From: JBIOJM01 sp044450785
GTDB taxonomy: Bacteria; Planctomycetota; Planctomycetia; Isosphaerales; Isosphaeraceae
Direction: 5' to 3'
NCBI GenBank assembly: GCA_044450785.1
Contig: JBIOJM010000048.1
Span: 1-42,309, forward strand
Length of the DNA stretch: 42,309 bases
Positions 35,990-42,309 of the stretch are shown one piece after another. Made by a program: the position numbers and the translations under genes. The notes below the pieces were generated by a model that was not told the DNA's origin, did no database searches, and worked only from the letters and a program-made list of their open reading frames with translations. How positions within the stretch are numbered: position 1 is the stretch's first letter; every line of letters begins with the position of its first letter.

Positions 35990-36202
35990 CTAGTCTCGGA
36001 CCTCGCGGATCAGGTCGACTGCGATGTTCGTGATACGGTGCTTCTCGAACATCTCGCGCCGCACTTCCTCGGCCCGCGCGTGAATGCGTCTCAAGAGCTC
36101 GGGATCAGTAACGCGTTTCCCCTCGGAGATCAGTCGGCACACCTCTTCCATGTCCGCGATCTCGTCGGGTGGGATGTTCAATGGTTTCGCGACGGCAGCC
36201 AT
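35990..36202 (-). CDS. VapB-like antitoxin (orphaned)
   Basis: A 70-aa protein. The ATG at 36202 follows GGGAGGA (36211-36217), a strong ribosome site, and is chosen over 36241. The sequence (EEVCRLISEGKRVTDPELLR, RIHARAEEVRREMFEKH) is helical and charged, ending ITNIAVDLIREVRD. This size and its position directly before a PIN-domain start mark it as the antitoxin of a VapBC-like pair. A DNA-binding domain is not obvious. Since the toxin is truncated, the antitoxin has no local partner. Confidence 0.6.
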   Translation of the reverse strand: MAAVAKPLNIPPDEIADMEEVCRLISEGKRVTDPELLRRIHARAEEVRREMFEKHRITNIAVDLIREVRD

Positions 36203-36316
36203 ATTGTTCTTCCTCCCAGGGGATTTTATCCAGAATGACAAGAGAAGGCGATGGGCAGAGTTTCCTCGTCATTGCGACAAGAGCCGAATGACGAGACTCC
36301 TCGCTGATCTCCCCCG

Positions 36317-36476
36317 TCCGGACCCCCTCACCCGGCCTTCGGCCACCCTCTCCCCACGTGGGGCGAGGGTAAGACGAGAGCGCCCGCGGCATCCCGACTT
36401 GGCCTGGCGAAAGGCAAACTCGTCGCCCTCGCCCCTTTTTGGGGAGAGGGTAAGGGGTGAGGGGGCGAACGACCGG
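36317..36476. repeat. Dispersed palindromic intergenic repeat
   Basis: The ends read CCGGACCCCCTCACCC and GGGTGAGGGGGCGAACGACC, inverted. Inside are CTCTCCCCACGTGGGGCGAG and CCCTCGCCCCTTTTTGGGGA, each a small hairpin. It shares the CCCTCACCC/CTCTCCC style with the other two repeat copies but differs in the middle. Confidence 0.65.
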
Positions 36477-36566
36477 GAGATCGCCGTTTCGCCGCGCCAA
36501 ACCAGCAGGTGATCTGCGAGGAATCCCCGGTTTTCACTGCGTTTCACGCTCCCCCACTGTGTCCCA

Positions 36567-36749
36567 TTCCAGGCTGGGGAGTTCGGTCTCGACAAGGACT
36601 GCGTGGCCCAAGCCGAGACGATCTCCTATATCGCCGTCGTCGACCTCGACATGGACCAAGGCGTCCTCGGAGTTCTGGACGACTTGCGGATGAAGGTTCT
36701 GATCAAGGCCATCGGGCACGCGATCGCCTCGGACTGCGAGCCCGTCTGA
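36567..36749 (+). pseudogene. C-terminal remnant of a PemK/MazF-like toxin
   Basis: The frame reads FQAGEFGLDKDCVAQAETIS, YIAVVDLDMDQGVLGVLDDL, then RMKVLIKAIGHAIASDCEPV and a TGA. GLxKDxVAQxETI and the closing MxxVxxAIxxAI pattern match the end of MazF toxins. No N-terminal half is found upstream, where the palindromic repeat lies. The assignment is from memory of the family. Confidence 0.5.
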
Positions 36750-36762
36750 CCGAGGGTTCATC

Positions 36763-36810
36763 GTAGGGTGGCGTCGAGGTCCGCGTCTCGCGGCCCGAGG
36801 CCCACCGACA
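36763..36810. repeat. Possible REP-like palindrome
   Basis: GTAGGGTGGCGTCGAGGTCC faces CCCGAGGCCCACC, an imperfect inverted repeat of a type common between bacterial genes. Weak support. Confidence 0.4.
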
Positions 36811-36880
36811 CTCAACTTGAATCCGAAAGGCCGAACGAGGACGGATCGCGAGTTGTTGAGATTTTTGACGGTTGGCCGAC

Positions 36881-39800
36881 TCATCCCAGAGAAAGCCCTG
36901 ATCCCAACTTCCGCCCCTTCGACCGCGTGGCCAGCGTCAGGTCGAACGCGGTCACGGTGCCAGCCCCCGTCACGTCCGCGGAGAGCGGCGTCCAGCCCGC
37001 GGGCGACGTCTCGTTGATGCTGGCGGCGATCTCGTTCAAGTCGTTCTGGTCGACGATCTCGTCACCGTTAACGTCGCCGAGAAGCCGGTAGAAGTGGTGC
37101 ACGGCGGTCTGGCCGCTCGGCAGCTTGATATCGACTTCGTAGTAGCCGTCGGCCGCTGTCGTGTTGGGGTTGCCGCCGATGCCGCTCGCGCCAAAGTCGA
37201 TTTCAATAGCATGGTCGATCACGTCGAGGATCGTTGGGCTTGAGAGCGGAACCACGGTCTTGCTCGATGCGTCGCCATTGAGGTCGTACTTGGTGATCTG
37301 GATTTCTGGCGACGAAGTGCTGATCGAGTTGACGATCGAGGTCAGCGCGCCACCGCTCTGGCTGTCGCTCTCGTTGAACCCGAGGTCGAGATAGCGGACA
37401 TAAGACCGGCTCGGGCTGCCGTGCTCGACCGTGAAGCCGACGACCTGAAGCTGGCCGGGCACAGCGAAGACCTGGTTAGCGAAGGTCACATTCGGGCTCG
37501 AAGGGACACTTTGAAGGTTGCCGGCGGAGTCGAGACCAATGCTATAGAACGAATACGTGTGCGACTGGCCATCGGTGAGGCCCTGATAGATGATCGTCGA
37601 GTGGTCGTTCCCCTTGCTGTCGGCCGCGCCGGCGGGGATGGCATACGGGCCGACTTCCTGGTAGATACCTCCATCGACCGAGGCGAACACCGTAAAATAG
37701 GTCACCAGGCCGCCGCCCGGATCGCTGCCCGTGAGGTCGAGTGTGAAGGTGCCGGTGGAGGAGTTGACCGAGCTCGGGTTGGGCCCCGTCGTGCCGTCCA
37801 CTGAGGTAACCGGCGGAGTGAGGTCGGGCAGATAGGTGATGGCCTCGATCAAAGGCGTCTTGCTCTCGGTGTTGCCCGCCAGGTCGTGGGCGATGCTGTA
37901 GAACGCGTAGGTCGTGTTGCTCAGCCCGGTGAAGTTGGCCGTCGGGCTGGACGCCGCGACGTTGGTCCAGAACGTCCATGGGCTGCCATTGGTGGAGGCA
38001 TAGATGTCGTACGACGCGACGCCCGAGGGGGGCGAACCGGCATCTGAGCCGGTGACCGACACGGCAAAGACGAGGCTGGTACCGCGCTTGGGCAGCGGGC
38101 TGACCGAGCTGGTCGGCGGTGCCGTGTCCATCAGCCACGAGGTCGATAGCGAGTTGGTGCCCGGGTTGCCGAATGGATCTTGGATTCCAGCGGCGTTGAC
38201 GGTCAGCGCGTAGTTGCCGTTGCTCGCGGTCAGGCCGGAGAGCCCGTTGATCTGATAGGTCGAGCCGGAGACGAGGCTGGTCGTGACGGCACTGGTGATC
38301 AGGTTGAAGCCGCCGTTGTCGGTCAGGGTGAGGTCGGAATCGGTGAAGGTGGTCGGGTTGATCGGCTCGCTGAACGTGACGTCGATGGAGGATACCGCCG
38401 TGTTCCGCGGGTTGGGCGAGACCGCGGCGATCGCGGTGACGGTGAGGGGCTGGGTGATGACATCGGTGATTGTTCCGCTGGCGCTGTTGTAGTTGCCGTT
38501 GCCCGCGAACGTCCAGGTGTCGGTGTAGGTGCCCTCACTGGTATGGGTGGTGCCGATCAAGTTCAACAGGCCGCTTAAGTTCGCCGGGTTCGGCGTCTCG
38601 ACGCCCGTGGCCGTGCCGGTGGCGGTGTGCGGGTTGCCGTCGTAGGTGACGTGGTACGGTGTGACCACGATCACCGCGGTGGCAATGGTGATCATCTCGC
38701 TGACGACGTTTGATGGGCTGCCCTGGTTGTCGGCGTCGCCGCCATAAACCGCCTCGATCGCATACGGACTGCCGCTGACCGTCAGGGCCGTGGTGCTAAA
38801 TGTCGCCTGGAACTGGCCGTTCTCCAAGATCAGCGTGCCGCTGCCGATCTGATCGGCCGGTGTGACCGGCCCGGCGTAAAACGCTACGGCGCCCGTCGGG
38901 GCCCCCGCGCCGGCCACGGTGGCCGTAAAGATCAGCGACTGGCCGTAGACCGCGGAGGCCGTCGACGAGGTGAGCGAGGTCGACGTGGGCTGCCGCGTTA
39001 CACTGATCGCGACGCTGGCGGTCGCCGTACCACCGGCGTACTCGGAGACGGTCTCGCCGATCGTGTAGTTCCCCGCCGTCGCATACGTGTGAGCCAGGGA
39101 GAGCGGCCCGGAGCCCGTGGGTGAGAAGGTCGAGGTCTGGCCGTCGCCCCACTGGACCGTTTCGGTGAATGGACCAATGCCCGTGATGGCGAGTGTTCCG
39201 AGATTGATCGACGTGCTCACGCCCGCGAAGGCGCTCTGCGAGGTGCTGGGGGCGGTCAGGACCGGCGGGACGTCTAGGGAGGTGATCACCACGTCGGCCG
39301 AGTCCCAGCCGACGCTGGGGTCGATGAACTCGTCAGTCACCGTGTAGGTTCCGGCGTTGCCCGGGGTGAACGTGAAGGTGGGGCCGGTCCCATCGACGAT
39401 CTGCTGGCCGGAGGACGCGAACACGTGCCAGTCGTCAATCGAGTTGGTGTTGCCGGAGGGGTCGACGACCGAGCCTGTCAGGGTGACGCTGGACCCCTCG
39501 TTGACCGTCTGGTTGGAGCCGGCCGAGACGTTCAAGGAGGAGGCAGCCGGCAGCATGGTCACGGTGCCCGACCCGTAGACGATCGTATCCTGGGGATGGG
39601 CCGCGATCGTGTCGTCGGCCGAGCCGGCGATGATCGTGTCGTCGCCCGAGCCGGCGTACATCGTGTCGCCGGCGGGCGGGTCCGCGCCCGTGGCGAAGGT
39701 GTACATGAAGAGCTCGTAGTCTCCCGTCAAAGGCTCGCCCAGCGATACCGACTTGGGGGAAGAAGTCACCATCGCGTAAAAAGTGCCCGTGGTGGGAAGG

Positions 39801-42309
39801 GTCAGGTCGATGATCGAGGAATCGGAATTCTGGAACGAGTCGTCATTGTAGGCGATCACCTGGCCGCTGGAGTCGTAGATGGTGAGGGAGGTGTCGAAAG
39901 GCCCCTGGTTGTAGTCGGACGGCGGGGTGCCGGGAGCCGCCACGGACCGTGTGAGGAGGGCCGACATGAGCTGGAAGTTGATCACGGTGCCGGCCTGGGC
40001 GGTGAACGAATAAAAGTCGGTGTTCGACGCTCCGCTCGTCTCGCCAAGGTATCCGACGACATCGGCGGCGGTGACGTCGAAGACCTTGTCGGCGTTGACG
40101 CCCTCGAGGGCGGTGTCGGGCACGACCAGCGGCTGGAGCAAGAGCGGCTGGGCCTCCGGCATGGAATAATGCGCGGTGGTCACTTCGTTGGTCGGTGAGC
40201 CATTTTCGCCGTACGACAGTGCGATCGACTCCCGTTCGCCAAAGAACGGGTTGTTGATCGCATCCTCGAGGGTCGCGTTCACCGAGGCACCGGAGGCCAT
40301 GATGTGCAGGATCGCCTCGCCGGCATCGGTTGGTCCGGGATAAGGAGGGTTGTACAGGTCGGGGTTGACCCCGGCGTAGATCCCCGAGCCGATCGGTCCC
40401 AACGAGTCGGTGTGCTGAAGCCCGGAGAGGTGCCCCAGCTCGTGCGCGGCGATGGTGGCCGACAGGCCGATGAAGTCGGCGCTGGTCGCGGCGGGCTCGC
40501 CGGGACCGCCCAGGAAGTAATTGACGTTGACCCCGCCGGAATCGGGGGGGATGACTTCCAGGCCCGCCGAGGTGAGCGTCGTCGTGCCCGAGATGTGGAG
40601 ATCGCGCCAGTCGATCTCGGACGAAATTCCTCCCTCGAGGCCGACCAGCGTCGGGTCGTTGAAAGTGATCGGGGTGTAGGGCCCCGACTGCGGCTGTGTC
40701 TGGGTGAAGACGTACGAGAAGGCGGAATAGTCGGCCGTGATCTGCGCCTGGATCGCGTCGCGCTCGGCCTGGGTGTAGAAGTGCTGGCCTGGGAGCTCGT
40801 AGGTGGCGAAGTCGAGATAGATGGTGCGGGTGACGGCCCCTTCGATGAGGTTATTGCCGCCCACGCCGGCGATCACGTCGTCGCCGCCGCCCCCGATCAA
40901 GGTGTTGTCGTTGATGTTGCCGAATATGGTATCGTTGTACGAGCTGCCCAGCACGGTGTCGATTCCGAGCGGGTCGGCCAGGGTCAAGAAGAGCGCGCCG
41001 GCATTCAGCGTGGCCGGCATCACGGCCTGGGGCCCGGACTGGCTGAGATTGATCGAAATCCCAGCGGGGGCCTGGGAGAAATCGAGCCCGGCGACGGCAC
41101 TGCCCGGGGGCTCGAGGGGCTCGAAGATCGTCTGGCTGCCGCTCGAGCCGCTGTTGAAGGCGAAGGTATCGCCGCCGCCGCCGCCCACTAGCGAGTCGTT
41201 GCCCGCACCTCCCGCCAGGGTGTCGGGGCCGCCCGCGCCGATCAAGGTATCGTTGCCGGTCCCGCCCTGAAGGATGGCGCTGCCCGTGAAGCCAGAGGCG
41301 TCGAGCGTGAAGTCGCCGGTGCCGGCCGCCAGGATCGCGTGCTGGAAGCCGCTGATGGTGGAGACCGAGGCGGGCAAGCTTCCGCCCGAGGTCGAGAAGG
41401 TCGTGTTGGTGAGCGTCATGTTCGTCGAGCCGTAGAACATCAGCCACGAATCGAACCCGCCGCCGCTCAAAACGTCGTCGCCGCCGCCGCCGGAGATCGT
41501 GGCATTGCCCGTCCCGCCCGAGATCGTGCTGTTGCCGGTGCCGCCGTGGATGATGTCGTCGCCGGTGCCGCCGACGATCGAGTCGTTGCCGGTGCCGGCG
41601 TAGATCGTGGTGTCGCCCGTCCCGCCGTCAATGATGTCGTTGCCGTAGCCGCCCAAGATCAGATCATTGCCGCTGCCGCCGGTGATCGTGCTCGACAGGT
41701 TGCCGGCGATCAAAACGTCGTTGCCCGTGCCGCCCACGATCGACTCGGCGCCAAACCCGCCGACGATCGAGTCGTTGCCGTAGCCGCCGTAGATGATGTC
41801 GTTGCCGTTGCCGCCGACGATTGTATCGTTGCCCGACCCGCCGGTGATCGTGCTCGACTGAAGGCCGCCGTGAATGATGTCGCTGCCCGACCCGCCCACG
41901 ATCAAGTCGCTGCCGCTGCCGCCCACGATCGAGTCGTTGCCCGTGCCGCCGCCGATCAAGTCGTTGCCCGTGCCGCCCGTGATCGTATCGTTGCCCGTGC
42001 CGCCCGTGATCGTGTCGTTGCCCGTGCCGCCGTCGATCCAGTCGTTGCCCGTGCCCCCCAGGATCGAGTCGTTGCCCGACCCGCCGAAGATCGAGTCGTT
42101 GCCCGAACCACCGACGATCACTTGGTTGCCCGACCCGCCGTTGATCGAGATGTTGCTCGACCCACCGATGATGAGCCCGGAGGCGGTGTTGCCGTAGATG
42201 ATGTCGTTGCCCGAGCCGCCGGTGATCGAGTCGTGGCCCGAGCCGCCGGTGATGGTCGTGTTGCCGGTCGTGGCATAGATGATGTCGTTGCCCGACCCGC
42301 CGACGATCG
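36881..42309 (-). CDS. Giant RTX-repeat / metzincin / dockerin surface protein (5' partial)
   Basis: The frame is open to the window end, so the N-terminus is missing. Reading from 42309 downward: about 370 residues of RTX-like nonapeptides (GGSGNDSI, GGTGNDTI), which bind calcium and form a beta-roll. Next is a peptidase domain (TIYLDFATYELPGQHFY) with the zinc motif HELGHLSGLQH (40412-40444) and a Met-turn-like HIMASG. Then come a PPC-like domain (DFYSFTAQAGTVINFQL), a short RTX return, PKD-like, Ig-like and MBG-like domains, and a C-terminal block shared with the gene at 1-3280. The end is a dockerin-type EF-hand (GDVNGDEIVDQNDLN) and DVTGAGTVTAFDLTLATRSK. The zinc ligands are complete, so it is likely an active secreted metalloprotease. 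Export is probably type I or planctomycete-specific (inferred). Confidence 0.88.
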   Translation of the reverse strand, partial: IVGGSGNDIIYATTGNTTITGGSGHDSITGGSGNDIIYGNTASGLIIGGSSNISINGGSGNQVIVGGSGNDSIFGGSGNDSILGGTGNDWIDGGTGNDTITGGTGNDTITGGTGNDLIGGGTGNDSIVGGSGSDLIVGGSGSDIIHGGLQSSTITGGSGNDTIVGGNGNDIIYGGYGNDSIVGGFGAESIVGGTGNDVLIAGNLSSTITGGSGNDLILGGYGNDIIDGGTGDTTIYAGTGNDSIVGGTGDDIIHGGTGNSTISGGTGNATISGGGGDDVLSGGGFDSWLMFYGSTNMTLTNTTFSTSGGSLPASVSTISGFQHAILAAGTGDFTLDASGFTGSAILQGGTGNDTLIGAGGPDTLAGGAGNDSLVGGGGGDTFAFNSGSSGSQTIFEPLEPPGSAVAGLDFSQAPAGISINLSQSGPQAVMPATLNAGALFLTLADPLGIDTVLGSSYNDTIFGNINDNTLIGGGGDDVIAGVGGNNLIEGAVTRTIYLDFATYELPGQHFYTQAERDAIQAQITADYSAFSYVFTQTQPQSGPYTPITFNDPTLVGLEGGISSEIDWRDLHISGTTTLTSAGLEVIPPDSGGVNVNYFLGGPGEPAATSADFIGLSATIAAHELGHLSGLQHTDSLGPIGSGIYAGVNPDLYNPPYPGPTDAGEAILHIMASGASVNATLEDAINNPFFGERESIALSYGENGSPTNEVTTAHYSMPEAQPLLLQPLVVPDTALEGVNADKVFDVTAADVVGYLGETSGASNTDFYSFTAQAGTVINFQLMSALLTRSVAAPGTPPSDYNQGPFDTSLTIYDSSGQVIAYNDDSFQNSDSSIIDLTLPTTGTFYAMVTSSPKSVSLGEPLTGDYELFMYTFATGADPPAGDTMYAGSGDDTIIAGSADDTIAAHPQDTIVYGSGTVTMLPAASSLNVSAGSNQTVNEGSSVTLTGSVVDPSGNTNSIDDWHVFASSGQQIVDGTGPTFTFTPGNAGTYTVTDEFIDPSVGWDSADVVITSLDVPPVLTAPSTSQSAFAGVSTSINLGTLAITGIGPFTETVQWGDGQTSTFSPTGSGPLSLAHTYATAGNYTIGETVSEYAGGTATASVAISVTRQPTSTSLTSSTASAVYGQSLIFTATVAGAGAPTGAVAFYAGPVTPADQIGSGTLILENGQFQATFSTTALTVSGSPYAIEAVYGGDADNQGSPSNVVSEMITIATAVIVVTPYHVTYDGNPHTATGTATGVETPNPANLSGLLNLIGTTHTSEGTYTDTWTFAGNGNYNSASGTITDVITQPLTVTAIAAVSPNPRNTAVSSIDVTFSEPINPTTFTDSDLTLTDNGGFNLITSAVTTSLVSGSTYQINGLSGLTASNGNYALTVNAAGIQDPFGNPGTNSLSTSWLMDTAPPTSSVSPLPKRGTSLVFAVSVTGSDAGSPPSGVASYDIYASTNGSPWTFWTNVAASSPTANFTGLSNTTYAFYSIAHDLAGNTESKTPLIEAITYLPDLTPPVTSVDGTTGPNPSSVNSSTGTFTLDLTGSDPGGGLVTYFTVFASVDGGIYQEVGPYAIPAGAADSKGNDHSTIIYQGLTDGQSHTYSFYSIGLDSAGNLQSVPSSPNVTFANQVFAVPGQLQVVGFTVEHGSPSRSYVRYLDLGFNESDSQSGGALTSIVNSISTSSPEIQITKYDLNGDASSKTVVPLSSPTILDVIDHAIEIDFGASGIGGNPNTTAADGYYEVDIKLPSGQTAVHHFYRLLGDVNGDEIVDQNDLNEIAASINETSPAGWTPLSADVTGAGTVTAFDLTLATRSKGRKLGSGLSLG

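Noticed and set aside
41200..42309. Short tandem DNA repeats that resemble a CRISPR array or minisatellite
   Set aside because: The period fits nine-residue RTX coding repeats in an open frame, with no spacers of constant unrelated sequence.
1..42309. tRNA, rRNA, CRISPR and integrase or transposase genes
   Set aside because: None was recognised on either strand. The absence of tRNAs is by eye and a covariance search could change it.

Overview
The window looks like a high-GC planctomycete chromosome, most likely from the Isosphaeraceae or a close relative. This is inferred from gene families, not from a marker gene. The signs are several giant exported repeat proteins with a planctomycete-style N-terminal LExLExRxLLS/LExLENRLVLS signal, dockerin-type C-termini, two PEP-CTERM proteins, a Ser/Thr kinase with a C-terminal TPR-like region beside an ECF sigma factor, and many degraded genes and palindromic intergenic repeats.

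Layout. At 1-3280 is the 3' part of a giant Gly-rich, choice-of-anchor-Q, dockerin-ended surface protein, broken by a one-base deletion near 2158-2166. At 3696-7120 a membrane Ser/Thr kinase and an ECF sigma factor converge. At 7375-13569 is a 2064-aa three-module beta-solenoid surface protein, followed by a 240-bp palindromic repeat and a TlpA-like pseudogene. Then come a rhomboid protease (14385-15620), a PEP-CTERM protein (15790-16452, minus) and a 2029-aa protein joining an S53 (sedolisin) peptidase to twelve beta-rungs separated by (Gly-Gly-X)n stretches (16519-22608, minus). After these are a membrane acyltransferase-like protein, a long purine/pyrimidine hairpin element and a TIM-barrel sugar isomerase-like protein. 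An unassigned promoter, mini-ORF and terminator unit sits at 26045-26275. It is followed by a DUF3568-like lipoprotein, an SGNH hydrolase that has lost its GDS nucleophile motif, a pseudogene cluster (28520-29247), rpsA with a clear promoter, and an RpoD-type sigma factor. The right part holds a second PEP-CTERM protein, a spinster-type MFS transporter, a VapBC-like locus whose toxin is cut off by a nested repeat, a MazF-like remnant, and the 3' part of a giant RTX/metzincin/dockerin protein running off the window.

How it fits together. About half of the window encodes four very large extracellular proteins with two kinds of protease domain (S53 and metzincin) and adhesive or calcium-binding repeats. 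The kinase and ECF sigma pair is a plausible but unproven regulator. The two partial genes at the window ends share a homologous C-terminal block of about 1.5 kb in opposite orientation. The housekeeping core is rpsA and the sigma-70 gene.

Limits. All identifications rest on reading motifs by eye; no database search was run. The first and last genes are incomplete.
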